Shown piece after piece: positions 39,725 through 50,640 of a DNA stretch of 64,000 nt. Under the pieces are notes generated by a model. That model saw only the letters and a program-made list of their open reading frames with translations, did not search any database and was not told the origin of the DNA. This DNA is from Candidatus Protistibacter heckmannii. Lineage in GTDB: Bacteria > Pseudomonadota > Gammaproteobacteria > Burkholderiales > Burkholderiaceae. Location: contig JALBVF010000002.1 of the NCBI GenBank assembly GCA_025050535.1, positions 86,001 to 150,000 of the forward strand, read 5' to 3'. The translations under genes and the position numbers were made by a program. Position 1 is the stretch's first letter. Every line of letters starts with the position of its first letter.

Positions 39725-41364
39725 ATGCTTGATCTTTTCCGGCCCCAATCCCCAGAATCCGTCCAACGCCTCAGCGGCACGGTCGTCGTCGCCGTGAGCC
39801 GGCGCCGCGAAGTGACCATGACCGACGACCCCGAGTGGGCCGATCGCATCACGGCCGGCGCGGAATTCCTGCGCTCGCTGCTGCGCGGCGGCGCGACCAT
39901 CTACGGCGTGAACACCGGCTACGGCGAGGCCTGCACCGTGCCCGTGCCGCCTGGGCTCGTCAACGAACTGCCAGTGCAGCTCTTGCGCTTTCTCGGCTGC
40001 GGCATGGGCGAGATCTTCAACGCCGAGGAGACCCGCGCGGTGATGCTCAGCCGCCTCAATTCCCTGGCGCAGGGCTATTTGGGCGTGCGCCACGAAGTGC
40101 TCGACCGGCTCGCGCTCTTCCTCAACCTGGACGTGCTGCCGCACATTCCGGCGGAAGGCTCGATGGGCGCCAGCGGCGACCTCATGCCGCTCTCCTATCT
40201 GGCCTCCACGCTCATCGGCGAACGCGAGGTGCTCTTTCGCGGGCGCGTCTGCCCGGCGGCCGAGGCCCTGGCGGCGCTCGGCGTTGAGCCCATGGAGCTC
40301 ACGCCCAAGGAAGGCCTCGCGCTGATAAACGGCACCGCCGTGATGACCGGGCTGGCCTGCCTTGCCTGGCACAGCGCCGAGCAGCTCACGTGCCTGGCCA
40401 GCCGGCTCACCGCGCTCACCGTCGTGAGCGTTCGACGGCCGGCCCTAGCACTATGACAAGATGCTCTTCGACGCCAAGCCACACATCGGCCAGGGCCAGG
40501 TCGCGGCCTGGATCCGCGCCGACCTCGCCGGCCGGCCCGAGCCCAAGGAAAGCAGCGTGCAGGACCCCTACTCCGTGCGCTGCGCACCGCACATCATCGG
40601 CGTGGCGCGCGACGCACTGGGCTGGATGCGCTGCGACATCGAGAACGAGCTCAACAGCGCCAACGACAATCCGCTGATCGACGCCGAGCGCAAATGCCTG
40701 CTGCACGGGGGCAACTCCTACGGCGGGCACGTCGCCTTCGTCATGGACTGCATGAGGAACTGCGTGTCCAACCTCGCCGACCTGATGGACCGCCAGATCG
40801 CCCTGCTCGTGGACGACAAATTCAGCCGCGGCCTGCCGCGCAACATCAACGGCGCTGACGCGCACCGCGGGCCCATCAACCACGGCTTCAAGGGCGTGCA
40901 GATCGCCAGCTCGGCCTGGACGGCGGAGACGCTCAAGCTCGCCATGCCGGCCAGCGTCTTCTCGCGCTCCACCGAGGTGCACAACCAGGATAAGGTGAGC
41001 ATGGGCAGCATCGCCGCGCGCGACTGCCTGCGCGCGCTCACACTCACCGAGCAGGTGGCCGCCGCGCATCTTCTGGTGGCCCGGCAGGCCGTGATGCTGC
41101 GCCTGCGCAGACCCAGCGCACAGGCGCTGACCGGGGAGATGGCGCAATGCCTCGAGGAGTTGGCCCTGCTCTGCTCGCCGCTGCTCGAGGACCGGGCACT
41201 GGACCGCGAGCTGCAGGCCGTGACGGCCTGGGTGCGCGGTGGGGACATGGCGCTGTACGGGGGGGTGAGGCAAAGGCGCTTTCGCCGGCAGGCGGGGCTG
41301 AGGCCGTCGTGCCGGCGCCGGCGCGCCTGCGCGCGCGGGGCGTCCGGCGAAGCTGGCCATGCCG
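39725..41364 (+). pseudogene. HAL/PAL-family aromatic amino-acid ammonia-lyase pseudogene
   Basis: Begins MLDLFRPQSPESVQRLSGTV at ATG 39725. Family features: YGVNTGYGEACTVPVP, and the MIO-cofactor site GSMGASGDLMPLSYLA (Ala-Ser-Gly). The frame breaks between 40430 and 40450, where TALTVVS should continue towards HYDKMLFDAKPHIGQGQVAA; some residues are missing too. The second half is readable (NDNPLIDAERKCLLHGGNSY, VFSRSTEVHNQDKVSMGS). The original stop is lost and the reading frame runs into the 3' end of convergent mnmC, so the right limit is approximate. It would have deaminated histidine, phenylalanine or tyrosine. Confidence 0.85.
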
Positions 41365-41365
41365 G

Positions 41366-43585
41366 CTATTTTCCGCGCAAGCTTCGGAGCAGGAAGCGGC
41401 CGGGATCGACGGCCGCCAGCAGGTCGGTTTCGAGCGCTGCAGGCTCGCCCTCGAGTTCGGCGGCGATCAGCTCGCCCGCCAGACCCGCCCAGCTGAGCCC
41501 GTGCGAGCCGAAGGCCAGCGCGGCGTAGAGGCTGACGTGGCGGGGAAGATCGGGTAGATGCGCGCCGCGCAAGGCTTCGCGGTCCTCGAGCGCGGCGGCT
41601 TCGTCGGCGAGCCGGCCGATCAGAGGCATGCGATCGCGGGCGACGCAGCGCTGGCCGACGAAGGCGCCGAGCCGGTCTTGCAGGGATGAAGGCAGTCCCA
41701 GCAGCGCCGCAAAGGCGTTCTTGCCGAGCAGCCGTTTCAGGCGGACGAGATTTTCCGCGTGCTCCGTCTTCCGTACGACCATGTCGGGATCGTCCTCGCC
41801 GTAGCTCGCGCCGAAGAGCAGATCGCCGTTGTCCGTCTGCAGCGCGTAGCCGTCGCCACAGAGGACGGTGTCGAGCCGCGGCGCCGTTTTCCGCAGCATG
41901 CTGACTTGTCCACGCACGCCGCGCAGCGGCAGGGCGTCGTTGGCGATGCCGCTGGCCGCCAGCAGCGCGCACGCTTCCAGGGCGTTGGCGAGGACGAGGA
42001 CGGGCGCCTGCGCGAGGCCCCGGCCTTGCGCGTCCAAGGCCTGCCATGCACCTCGCAAGCCGCCCAGCCCGGCTTGGCCGGGGGCGAGGTTTGCGTCCAT
42101 CGGCTCCTTGCCGTGCTTGGCGCGTTCGCTGCTTGACGGGCCGTCTTGCCCATCGCCGACACGGCGTAGCGCCGCGGCCGATGCGCCGTAATGCCCGCGC
42201 ACCGCGCCACCCGCTGCGTCGAGCATCGCCGCGCAGAGGCTGGGCGGATGGCACCAGCCGGCGAGCGGATAGACGGCGGATTGCCGCGCCGCGTCCCAGC
42301 GGGCGAAGGCGGGGTCGAAGGCGAGCTTGGCGAGCATGGCTTCGAGCGCCGCCACCTCTTTCGGGCCGGGCGCGGTTTCGCGCGCGCCGACGGCATGCCA
42401 GTGAAAGCCGTGGGCGCGCAGCGCCTGCCATTGCCGCGTGGCGAGCAAGAGGCCAGCGCGGGTGGCGCGCGCCGCGAGGTTGTCATCCGCGGCCAGCAGC
42501 GGGTGAAGGACCGCCGCCTCGTGCGCCGAGGTTTCACGCGCCGGCGTTAGCTGACGCTCGATCAGATCCACTTGCCAGCCGCGCCGCGCCAAGGCCCAGG
42601 CCGTCGCGCAGCCGGCCAGCCCCGCGCCCACGACGATGGCGCACCGCTCCGCGCCCGATGCGGGCGCGGATGAGGACGCCGGCGCGGGCACCAAGCTTGG
42701 TGCGGCAGGCGAGGCAGGCAGCGCCTCGGGTGGCGCATGCCGGCGCAGCTTCCATTGCGGCGCGAAGACGCCGGCGAGCATGTCGCGCTTGCCGCCGTAG
42801 CCGGGGTGTTTGCTCACGGTGAAGCCGGCTTCGGCGAGGGCGGCGCGCACGGAGGCGGCCACGGTGTAGGTGGCGAGGGTGGCGCCTTCGCGGGCGAGGC
42901 GCGCGAGAGGCTTGAGCACGGCGTGCGACCACATCTGCGGATTCTTGGCGGGCGAGAAGCCGTCGAGATAGAAGGCGTCCACACCGGCGTGCAGCCTGGG
43001 CAGCAGGTCTTCGGCGTCGCCAAGCGCGAGGGTGAGCACGGGGCCGGGTTCGCCGCCGTCGTGCAGCGCGATGCGGTGCAGCCCCGGCGTGAGCACCGGC
43101 CAGGCGGCGAGCAGGGCCTGGACGAGCGGCTCCCACTCCTCCGGCGTGCAGGCGGCGAACACGCGGGCGAGGTCGTCGCGGCGCAGGGGATGCTTTTCGA
43201 TGGAGACGTAGTGTAGGCGCGGCACCATGGCCGCGCCTGTAGCGGCGGCCTCGGCCTTGGTTTTTTTCCAGGCGGCCCAGGTGGCGAGGAAATTCACGCC
43301 CAGCCCGAAGCCGGTCTCGAGAATGGTGAAGTGGCCCGGCAAGGGCTTGCCGCCCGGGGTGGCGGCAGCGACGGATCCGGTCGTGGACCCAGCGTCCGGC
43401 GTGGACGCCGTGGCGGCATCGGACGCCGGTGCGGCCAGCCAGCGTTCCGGCAGCCCGTTACCGCCGAGAAAGACGTGGCGCGCCTGCCCGGCCGCGCCGG
43501 CGGCGCTGTGATAGACGTCGCCGTACTCGCTGGAAAAAGGAACGCCCGCGCCGTCGAAGCCGGCACGGACGGGTGTGAGGGTCAT
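41366..43585 (-). CDS. mnmC: Bifunctional tRNA mnm5s2U biosynthesis protein MnmC
   Basis: 739 residues in two domains. N-terminal SAM-dependent methyltransferase (MnmD, to about residue 290): FTILETGFGLGVNFLATWAA, VDAFYLDGFSPAKNPQMWS and GKRDMLAGVFAPQW. C-terminal FAD oxidoreductase (from about 310): CAIVVGAGLAGCATAWALAR and QVDLIERQLTP, ending LAFGSHGLSWAGLAGELIAA. Together they finish mnm5s2U34 in tRNA, the pathway MnmE (2529-3986) starts. Ala/Ser-rich linkers at about 50-80 and 290-310 are long. The frame is intact. Confidence 0.93.
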   Translation of the reverse strand: MTLTPVRAGFDGAGVPFSSEYGDVYHSAAGAAGQARHVFLGGNGLPERWLAAPASDAATASTPDAGSTTGSVAAATPGGKPLPGHFTILETGFGLGVNFLATWAAWKKTKAEAAATGAAMVPRLHYVSIEKHPLRRDDLARVFAACTPEEWEPLVQALLAAWPVLTPGLHRIALHDGGEPGPVLTLALGDAEDLLPRLHAGVDAFYLDGFSPAKNPQMWSHAVLKPLARLAREGATLATYTVAASVRAALAEAGFTVSKHPGYGGKRDMLAGVFAPQWKLRRHAPPEALPASPAAPSLVPAPASSSAPASGAERCAIVVGAGLAGCATAWALARRGWQVDLIERQLTPARETSAHEAAVLHPLLAADDNLAARATRAGLLLATRQWQALRAHGFHWHAVGARETAPGPKEVAALEAMLAKLAFDPAFARWDAARQSAVYPLAGWCHPPSLCAAMLDAAGGAVRGHYGASAAALRRVGDGQDGPSSSERAKHGKEPMDANLAPGQAGLGGLRGAWQALDAQGRGLAQAPVLVLANALEACALLAASGIANDALPLRGVRGQVSMLRKTAPRLDTVLCGDGYALQTDNGDLLFGASYGEDDPDMVVRKTEHAENLVRLKRLLGKNAFAALLGLPSSLQDRLGAFVGQRCVARDRMPLIGRLADEAAALEDREALRGAHLPDLPRHVSLYAALAFGSHGLSWAGLAGELIAAELEGEPAALETDLLAAVDPGRFLLRSLRGK

Positions 43586-43699
43586 GGTCGGGTCGGAACC
43601 GGATCTGGACCGTGGCGGCGGCGCGCTGGCCGAAGGCTGTGCGCCTCTGTCCTGTGCGCGGCGGGGGAGATCAGGCCGTCCCCAGCACGTCTGGGGGGA

Positions 43700-45565
43700 T
43701 CAGGCGCTGAGGCGCTGTTCCAGCTTGGCCTTGGTCTCGATCAGTTCCTTGGGCAGGTGGTATTCGAGCTTCTTGAACAGGTCGGCGTGCAGCTTGAATT
43801 CTTCCTGCCAGGCGGCCTTGTCGATCGAGGTGACGGTATCGAACTGGCTGGCGGTGAAGTCCAGGCCCTTCCAGTCGAGGTCGTTGTAGCGCGGGGTCAC
43901 GCCGAAGACGTTCTCCGAGCCGCTGGCCTTGCCTTCGACGCGCTCGAGCATCCACTTGAGCACGCGCATGTTCTCGCCGTAGCCGGGCCAGACGAACTGG
44001 CCGTCGGGGCCCTTGCGGAACCAGTTGACGCAGAAGATGGCGGGCAGCTTGGCGCCGCTGGCCTTCACGGCGTCGCCAAGCTGCTTGCCCAGGTTGAGCC
44101 AGTGCTGGAAGTAGTCGCTCATGTTGTAGCCGGCGAATGGTAGCATGGCGAAGGGGTCGCGGCGGACCACGCCTTGCGCGCCAGCGGCGGCGGCGGTGGT
44201 CTCCGAGCCCATGGTCGCGGCCATGTACACGCCTTCGACCCAGTCGCGTGCCTGGGTGACCAGGGGCACGGTGGTGCTGCGGCGGCCGCCGAAGATGAAG
44301 GCGTCGATGGCCACGCCGGCGGGGTTGTCCCACTCGGGGTCGAGCACCGGGTTGTTGGTGGCGGCCACGGTGAAGCGGGCGTTGGGGTGGGCCGCCTTGC
44401 GGCCGGCCTTGCCGTCCTCGGGTGTCCAGTCCTTGCCCTGCCAGTCGATCAGGTGGGCCGGGGCTTCCTTGGTCATGCCTTCCCACCAGACGTCGCCGTC
44501 GTCGGTCAGCGCGACGTTGGTGAAGATGACGTCCTTGTTCAGGGAGGCCATGCAGTTCGGGTTGGTCTTGTCGTTGGTGCCGGGGGCCACGCCGAAGTAA
44601 CCCGCTTCGGGGTTGATGGCGTAGAGGCGGCCGTCCTTGCCGGGCTTGATCCAGGCGATGTCGTCGCCGATGGTGGAGACCTTCCAGCCGTCAAAGCTGG
44701 CGGGCGGGATCTGCATGGCGAAGTTGGTCTTGCCGCAGGCCGAGGGGAAGGCGGCGGCCACGTGGTGTTTCTTGCCCTCTGGGGAGGTCACGCCGAGAAT
44801 GAGCATGTGCTCGGCGAGCCAGCCCTGGTCGCGGCCCATGGTGGAGGCGATGCGCAGCGCGAAGCACTTCTTGCCCAACAGCGCGTTGCCGCCGTAGCCA
44901 GAGCCGAAGGACCAGATTTCCTGGCTGGCGGGGAAGTGCACGATGTACTTGGTGCTGTTGCAGGGCCAGGCGACGTCCTTCTCGCCTTGTTCCAGAGGCT
45001 TGCTCACGGTGTGCACGCAGGGGACGAATTCGCCGCCCGTGCCGAGCACGTCGTAGACGGCGCGGCCCATGCGGGTCATCAGGCGCATGTTGACGACCAC
45101 GTAGGGGCTGTCGGAGAGCTCGATGCCGATGTGGGCGATGTGTGAACCGAGCGGGCCCATGGAGAAGGGCACGACGTAGAGGGTGCGGCCGCGCATGCAG
45201 CCGTCGAACAGTTGGCCCAGGGTGGCGCGCATTTCGCCGGGGGCGATCCAGTTGTTGGTGGGGCCGGCGTCTTCCTTCTTGTCGGTGCAGATGAAGGTGC
45301 GGTCTTCCACGCGGGCGACGTCCGAGGGGTCGGACAGGGCGAGGTAGGAGTTGGCGCGCTTGGCCGGGTTGAGCTTCTTGAGCGTGCCCGCCGCGACCAT
45401 CTGCGCGCACAGGCGGTCGTATTCGGCTTCCGAGCCGTCGCACCAGTAGATGCTGTCGGGCTTGGTGAGGGCGGCGATCTCGCCGATCCAGGCAATCAGT
45501 TTTTGGTGTTTTACATAGTCAGGCACGTTCAGGGCCGGAACGCCCTGCATGGCGAATTGATTCAT
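43700..45565 (-). CDS. pckG: Phosphoenolpyruvate carboxykinase (GTP)
   Basis: 621-residue gluconeogenic enzyme converting oxaloacetate and GTP to PEP. Seen: [20 protein letters not shown] with active-site Cys region, the P-loop [57 protein letters not shown], and [20 protein letters not shown]. The length is typical. ATG 45565 (MNQFAMQG) follows GGAG at a spacing of about six bases; the TTG four codons upstream is not needed. It is divergent from a decayed MFS gene. Confidence 0.95.
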   Translation of the reverse strand: MNQFAMQGVPALNVPDYVKHQKLIAWIGEIAALTKPDSIYWCDGSEAEYDRLCAQMVAAGTLKKLNPAKRANSYLALSDPSDVARVEDRTFICTDKKEDAGPTNNWIAPGEMRATLGQLFDGCMRGRTLYVVPFSMGPLGSHIAHIGIELSDSPYVVVNMRLMTRMGRAVYDVLGTGGEFVPCVHTVSKPLEQGEKDVAWPCNSTKYIVHFPASQEIWSFGSGYGGNALLGKKCFALRIASTMGRDQGWLAEHMLILGVTSPEGKKHHVAAAFPSACGKTNFAMQIPPASFDGWKVSTIGDDIAWIKPGKDGRLYAINPEAGYFGVAPGTNDKTNPNCMASLNKDVIFTNVALTDDGDVWWEGMTKEAPAHLIDWQGKDWTPEDGKAGRKAAHPNARFTVAATNNPVLDPEWDNPAGVAIDAFIFGGRRSTTVPLVTQARDWVEGVYMAATMGSETTAAAAGAQGVVRRDPFAMLPFAGYNMSDYFQHWLNLGKQLGDAVKASGAKLPAIFCVNWFRKGPDGQFVWPGYGENMRVLKWMLERVEGKASGSENVFGVTPRYNDLDWKGLDFTASQFDTVTSIDKAAWQEEFKLHADLFKKLEYHLPKELIETKAKLEQRLSA

Positions 45566-45758
45566 GGAGTACTCCAAATTAAGAAATCCTGCGCCGGGCC
45601 CAGCGAAGTTTCGGCGGATCGAAGGGGCTGCCCCCCTCCTGCAAACGCCGGCTGCGTGCCTCCCAGCGGCTTAAATGGGTGCAGAGTATACTCCGGCGCC
45701 CTCCCCCCTATTGTTTTGCGACGCACTATCCTGTCTGCCAGGATTTTGTGTCCAAGGT

Positions 45759-46540
45759 ATGTCAAAAACTGTGTCTTTTCAGTTGCTTATCCTTGGGTTC
45801 GGCAATTTTGTGATAGATACCGGCACCATGATTGTGTCGGGGACGTTGAACAAAATTTCTTCCGGCATGGGCATTTCCGTCCCGGAGGCCGGCCAACTTA
45901 TCACCGCCTTCGCGGTTTCCTGCTGCCTGGGGGCGCCGCTGTTCGCCAGTCTGGCGAGCCGGGTGGAGCGCCGGCTGCTTCTGACCGTGGCGCTGAGTAT
46001 CTTCGCCCTGGGCCATGCGGCCAGCGCCCTGGCCGATTCGCTGGGCCTGCTGCTGGGCATGCGCTTCCTGAGCGCCTTCGGCTCGGCGATCTTCACGCCG
46101 CAGGCGGCCGCCACGGTGTCGCTGCTGGTGCCGCAGGCCGAGCGCGGCAAGGTGGTGGGCACGATTTTCCTGGGCTGGAGCATCGCCTCGGTGCTGGGCC
46201 TGCCGCTGGGCCACGCGATCGGCGCGGCCTGGGGCTGGCGCGCGGCGATGTCGGTGCTGGGCGCGGCCCTGGTCTGGCGTGTGCTGCCCGGCGGGCTGTT
46301 CACCGCGCCGATCAGCCGCGAGGCCTGGATCTGGATGGCGGGGCCGCTGGCGCCGGTGGCGGTGTCGCTGAATTCCTCGGCGATCTATATCGGCTAGGCG
46401 ATCGGCTCGGCCGTGGGCGGGCTGCTGTACGCCGCGCCGGGGCCGGCTGCGTTGTCCTGGGCGGCGGCGGCGTTCACGGCCGCCGCCATTTCATTTATAT
46501 GTCGCTCTCCGCGGAGCGGATGGCGGCGAAGGCGCCCTGA
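45759..46540 (+). pseudogene. MFS transporter pseudogene, shortened
   Basis: Starts MSKTVSFQLLILGFGNFVID at ATG 45759. The first six membrane segments are clear (GTLNKISSGMGISVPEAGQL, FGSAIFTPQAAATVSLLVPQ). About 120-150 residues seem deleted near 46310, after GLFTAPISREAW. A TAG at 46395-46397 interrupts SSAIYIG-AIGSAVGGLLY (Gln in relatives, so CAG to TAG). A last frameshift near 46495 separates AAAISF from YMSLSAERMAAKAP. The remains total 260 codons against about 400 for the family. Confidence 0.82.
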
Positions 46541-46700
46541 AGCAGTTCGGGCCGGCCGAAGGACGCGGGACCGCCAGCCTTGTCCGGACGGATCCGGCGC
46601 GGCGCTGAATTTGCCGGCCCACGCTTGAATTCCGTGCGCGCGGCGGCACATACGGACATCGCCGTGGCTTTGCCAAAGCGGCCAACCCGCAGGGAATGCC

Positions 46701-47975
46701 ATGCCCCGACGCGGTTTTATCCTCACGGTTCTCTCCCTCATCACCCTCCTGCACGTGTATATCGGCTGGCGGATCCTGCCCGATCTGCCGGTTGCCGCCG
46801 CGTTCAAGGCGCTGGGCGCGGCCTGGCTGGCGGCCTCGGTGCTGCTGATCCCGGTCGGGCTGCTCTCGCGGTTTGTCGCGCGCCAGCCGCTGGCCGACCC
46901 GCTGGCCGACCCGCTGGCCTGGGTGGGGATGCTGGCGATGGGTTTATTCTCTTCCTTGCTGGCGCTGACGCTGCTGCGCGACCTGGGCCTGGGCACGGCG
47001 GCGCTGCTGGGCGGCGCGGGGGAGGCGGCGTTGGCCTGGTCGGCGGCGCTGGCCCTGGGGTTGGCGGCGCTGACGACCTTGATCGGCTTGATCAACGCGC
47101 GGCGTCTGGCGGGCGTGGTGGAGGTGGACGTGCAGATCGCCTGGCTGCCGCCGGGGCTGCACGGCTTCACGATCGCGCAGATCAGCGATATCCACGTGGG
47201 CCCGACGATCAAGCGCGGGTATCTGCAGCGCATCGTGGACCGGGTGAACGCGCTGGGCGCGGACCTGATCGCGGTGACTGGCGATCTGGTGGACGGCAGC
47301 GTGGGCCGGCTGGCGCCGCACACGGAGCCGCTGGCGGGGCTGCAGGCGCGGCACGGCGCGTATTTTGTCACGGGTAACCATGAGTACTACTCGAGCGCGC
47401 ATGAGTGGATCGTGGAGGTGCGCCGCCTGGGGCTGACGGTGCTGATGAACGAGCACGTGCTGCTGGCGTACGAGGGCGAATCGCTGCTGGTGGCGGGCGT
47501 GGCCGATTACAGCGCGCATCAATTCGACGAGACGCATCGCAGCGATCCGCACAAGGCGATGGCCAACGGCCCGGCGCGCATGCTGGGAGGCGGGCGCGGC
47601 GAGGGCTCCAGGGCGCAGGCGCCGTCCGGGGCGGAAGCGCAAACGCGGCACGGAAGCGGCAGCAGCGCTAGCCGTGGCGGCGACGGCGCGGGCCGGGTGG
47701 TGGGCGTGGGCGCGCGGCTGCTGCTGGCGCACCAGCCGCGCTCGGCCTTCGCGGCGGCGGAGGCGGGCTTCGATCTGCAGATTTCGGGCCATACGCACGG
47801 CGGCCAGTTCTGCCCCTGGAATTTCTTCGTGCCGATGCAGCAGCCTTTCACGGCCGGCCTGAACCGGCTGCGCGAGCTGTGGGTGTATACGAGCCGGGGA
47901 ACTGGCTATTGGGGTCCGCCCAAGCGCTTCCTGGCGCCTTCGGAGATCACGCGGCTGAGGCTGGTGGCGGCCTGA
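46701..47975 (+). CDS. Membrane-anchored metallophosphoesterase (YkuE-like)
   Basis: 424 residues: four hydrophobic segments in the first 135, then a calcineurin-like phosphoesterase domain with all metal motifs: FTIAQISDIHVGPTIKRGYL (DxH), VTGDLVDGSVG (GDxxD), AYFVTGNHEYYSSA (GNHE) and LQISGHTHGGQFCPWNFF (GHTHGG). A Gly/Ser-rich insertion of about 45 residues (near 290-335) sits before the last histidine strand. Such proteins act on lipid or nucleotide phosphates at the membrane; the substrate is unknown. A strong terminator follows. Confidence 0.9.
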   Translation: MPRRGFILTVLSLITLLHVYIGWRILPDLPVAAAFKALGAAWLAASVLLIPVGLLSRFVARQPLADPLADPLAWVGMLAMGLFSSLLALTLLRDLGLGTAALLGGAGEAALAWSAALALGLAALTTLIGLINARRLAGVVEVDVQIAWLPPGLHGFTIAQISDIHVGPTIKRGYLQRIVDRVNALGADLIAVTGDLVDGSVGRLAPHTEPLAGLQARHGAYFVTGNHEYYSSAHEWIVEVRRLGLTVLMNEHVLLAYEGESLLVAGVADYSAHQFDETHRSDPHKAMANGPARMLGGGRGEGSRAQAPSGAEAQTRHGSGSSASRGGDGAGRVVGVGARLLLAHQPRSAFAAAEAGFDLQISGHTHGGQFCPWNFFVPMQQPFTAGLNRLRELWVYTSRGTGYWGPPKRFLAPSEITRLRLVAA

Positions 47976-48051
47976 ATGCATCTCGGCGCGCATCTCTGCG
48001 CACGCGGCGCAAACCTCCGCACGCTCTTTCGCACCCCCCCCCTTCAATCCC

Positions 48052-48078
48052 GCCCGCGGCCCGCCCCGCGGGCTTTTT
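48052..48078 (+). terminator. Rho-independent terminator after metallophosphoesterase
   Basis: GCCCGCGG (48052-48059) pairs perfectly with CCGCGGGC (48066-48073) around a six-base loop, followed by TTTTT. It also touches the 3' end of the convergent patatin gene. Confidence 0.85.
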
Positions 48079-48946
48079 ACATCCGCAGCGTCGCGGACAG
48101 CGCGTCGAGAAAGCGCGCGCCGCCTTCCCAGCCCAGGTCGTAAGCGGGCCGCATCATCTCCGGCCTGGTGTAGTCCCAGCTGGCGATGGGCACATTCTCG
48201 GAGGGTTGCACGTAGACGCGCGCCTGCACGCCGCCGGGCACGGGATGATCGACGCGGAAGGTCTTGGGCCGCGGATACAGACGCGTGACCATCACCAGCA
48301 CCAAGCCCGGTATCTGATCCAGGGCGTCCACCGGCACGTTGCCGACCATGCCGCCGTCGAGCACGGCGCGGCCCTGACGCCGCAGCACGGGCGTGAAGGG
48401 CGCGGTGCAGGAGGACTGGAGCACGAGGTCGGCGAGTTCGGCTTCGTCGGCGCAGTCCTGGACCCGCGCGAATTCGGGTTGGAAGCCGAGCTTGCGGCCC
48501 AGGGTGGGGTTCATGGTTTTGCGCCAGTGCTTGTCGATGTTGTAGGCGATGAGGCCGGCGGCGACGGCGCTGCGCGGACCGAGCCAGCGCATGATGTGCG
48601 AGACGCCGACGCGGATCTCGGGCGCGTCCTGGAACTTGTCCATCTGGCCGGCGTAGATGTCGAGCAGGGCCTGGCGGTAGATGCGGTAGTGCGGGAAGAC
48701 GCTCTTACCGGGCTTGAGGAGGTTTTCGCGATAGAAGTTCTTCGGGTTGCCGGCGAGCACGCGCGCGTAGTAGTCCATGACCCAGAAGGGGTCGCGGGTG
48801 TAGAGCATGGCGGAGGTGGCCGCGCCGGCGCTGATGGCGGTGATGATGCGCGGGCGCAGCTTGAGTTCGGGGGCGACGCGCCGCCAGAAGCCGACCTGCC
48901 ACCAGCAGCGGTTGCCGCCGCCGGCGAAGACGACCTGGTCGAACAT
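48077..48946 (-). CDS. Patatin-like phospholipase
   Basis: 289-residue putative lipid acyl hydrolase. The Gly-rich oxyanion loop is FDQVVFAGGGNRCWWQVGFW, the nucleophile region is IITAISAGAATSAMLYTRDP and the catalytic Asp region AVLDGGMVGNVPVDALDQI. The nucleophile motif reads A-I-S-A-G instead of the standard G-x-S-x-G; Ser and Asp are both present. ATG 48946 is chosen because homology begins there; seven bases separate it from the dapF stop. No signal peptide is seen, so it is probably cytoplasmic. Confidence 0.85.
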   Translation of the reverse strand: MFDQVVFAGGGNRCWWQVGFWRRVAPELKLRPRIITAISAGAATSAMLYTRDPFWVMDYYARVLAGNPKNFYRENLLKPGKSVFPHYRIYRQALLDIYAGQMDKFQDAPEIRVGVSHIMRWLGPRSAVAAGLIAYNIDKHWRKTMNPTLGRKLGFQPEFARVQDCADEAELADLVLQSSCTAPFTPVLRRQGRAVLDGGMVGNVPVDALDQIPGLVLVMVTRLYPRPKTFRVDHPVPGGVQARVYVQPSENVPIASWDYTRPEMMRPAYDLGWEGGARFLDALSATLRM

Positions 48947-48953
48947 GCGCGCC

Positions 48954-49847
48954 TTACCCGGCCACCAGGGCTGACTGCTGCAGGTCCTCGAGATCGACCT
49001 CGCCTTCATACACGCTCTTGGTCGGGCCGGTCATCATGACGGACTTGCCGGGGCCCGCCCAGCGGATGAAGAGCTGGCCGCCGCGCGTGTCGACCTTGAC
49101 GGAGCTGTCGAGCAGGCCGCGGCGGATGCCGGCGACCACGGCGGCGCAGGCGCAGGTGCCGCAGGAGAGGGTTTCGCCTGCGCCGCGCTCGAACACGCGC
49201 AGGCGCAGGTGGCCGCGGTCGACGATCTGCATGTAGCCGGCGTTGACCCGCTGCGGGAAGGTGGGGTGGCGCTCGATGAGCGGGCCTTCTTCGCGCACGG
49301 GGGCGGCGTCGACGTCGTGCACGAGCTGCACGGCGTGCGGATTGCCCATGGAGACGACGGAGATCCAGCGCTCGGTGCCGGCTTCGGGCAGGAGGATGGC
49401 GTATTGGGTGTCCTGCGCTTCGCGGCGCACGGCCAGGCCGTGGGTGAGGAAGGGGATTTCGTCGGCCTCGAAGGCGGGCGCGCCCATGTCGACGGAGACC
49501 TGGCCGTCGGCGGTGAGGTTCAGCGTGATGAGGCCGCGCATGACCTCCACCCTCAGCGTGGTGGAAGGCGAGAGACTGTGGTCGTGGACGTAGCGCACGA
49601 AGCAGCGCGAGCCGTTGCCGCATTGTTCGACTTCGCCGCCGTCAGCGTTGAAGATGCGGTAGCGGAAATCGGCGTCGGGGCGGCAGGCTTTTTCGACGAG
49701 CAGGATCTGGTCGGCGCCCACGCCGAACTGGCGGTGCGCGAGCGCGCGCCATTGTTCGGAAGTAACCTTGGAGACGTCCTGGGCGATGGCGTCGATGACG
49801 ACGAAATCATTGCCCGCGCCGTGCATCTTGGTGAATTTGAGTTTCAT
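48954..49847 (-). CDS. dapF: Diaminopimelate epimerase
   Basis: 297-residue PLP-independent epimerase giving meso-diaminopimelate for lysine and peptidoglycan. Both catalytic cysteines are visible: [20 protein letters not shown] (Cys in GNGSRC) and [21 protein letters not shown]-terminal [17 protein letters not shown] is the family signature. The length is slightly above the usual 275-285. It lies 18 bases after a broken lipid A acyltransferase gene on the same strand. Confidence 0.95.
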   Translation of the reverse strand: MKLKFTKMHGAGNDFVVIDAIAQDVSKVTSEQWRALAHRQFGVGADQILLVEKACRPDADFRYRIFNADGGEVEQCGNGSRCFVRYVHDHSLSPSTTLRVEVMRGLITLNLTADGQVSVDMGAPAFEADEIPFLTHGLAVRREAQDTQYAILLPEAGTERWISVVSMGNPHAVQLVHDVDAAPVREEGPLIERHPTFPQRVNAGYMQIVDRGHLRLRVFERGAGETLSCGTCACAAVVAGIRRGLLDSSVKVDTRGGQLFIRWAGPGKSVMMTGPTKSVYEGEVDLEDLQQSALVAG

Positions 49848-49865
49848 GCTTGCGATTGTAGCGAC

Positions 49866-50640
49866 TTAGTAAATCGTGGGTGCGCCATCGGGCCGGGTCT
49901 TGAAGCGCTTGTGGACCCAGTAGTACTGGGCCGGGTCGGGCAGGATGCGCGACTCGAAATAGGCGTTCATGCGGCGCAGGTCGCTTTGCACGGTGTCGCC
50001 AGGGAAGTCGGTCCAGGCGGGCAGGATGTGCAGGACGTAGCCCTGGTAGACGGGCAGCATTTCGGCAGTGACGGGGACGATGGCCGCGCCGGTGGCCCGC
50101 GCCAAGCGCGACACGGAGGCGAGCGTGCAGGCCTGCACGCCGAAAAAGGGCGCGAATTCGGAGTCGCACAGGCCGAAATCCATGTCGGGCGAGATCTTCA
50201 GCGGCTCGCCGGCGCGGATCGTGCGGATCAGCTCGCGGGCGCTGTTCCAGCGCAGCATCATGCGCGCGCCAAAGCGTTCGCGGGCTTTCTTCATGAGGTT
50301 GTCGAAGCCTTAGTCACGGGTCTTGGTGTAGAGGGTGATGTCGCCGCCGTTGTTCAGGCTGCGCAAGTAGATGGACAGGCGCAGCGCGCCGGCCTCGATG
50401 CCCATCAGGTGCATGCACAGCATGATGTGCGGCTTGCCGGCGTAGCCAGCGAGGCCGGCCTGATCATCGACCCGCACCCAGCGGCTTAGCCGCTGCGCCG
50501 AGCAGAACCACAGCATGCCGCGCTTGCCTTCGCGCTGCACCCGGTCTTCGCTCCAATCAGGAAAGCAGGCGCGCAAGTTGGTGAGCACCACGCGCGTGGC
50601 GCGGGGTGCATGGTTTGGCGGTGTCCGGGCATTCAGCGGG
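49866..50640 (-). pseudogene. Lipid A late acyltransferase (LpxL/HtrB family) pseudogene
   Basis: The recognisable part runs RVVLTNLRACFPDWSEDRVQ, LCMHLMGIEAGALRLSIYL (HxxxxE-type active site HLMGIE), GDITLYTKTRD, then TAA at 50310-50312, then GFDNLMKKARERFGARMMLR and DFGLCDSEFAPFFGVQACTL in the same frame to TAA at 49866. CAA to TAA is the likely change. No start codon or complete N-terminal anchor is found; sequence upstream of about 50640 is unrecognisable, so a 5' deletion also occurred. The second lpxL gene just upstream (50776-51651) is intact. Confidence 0.85.
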
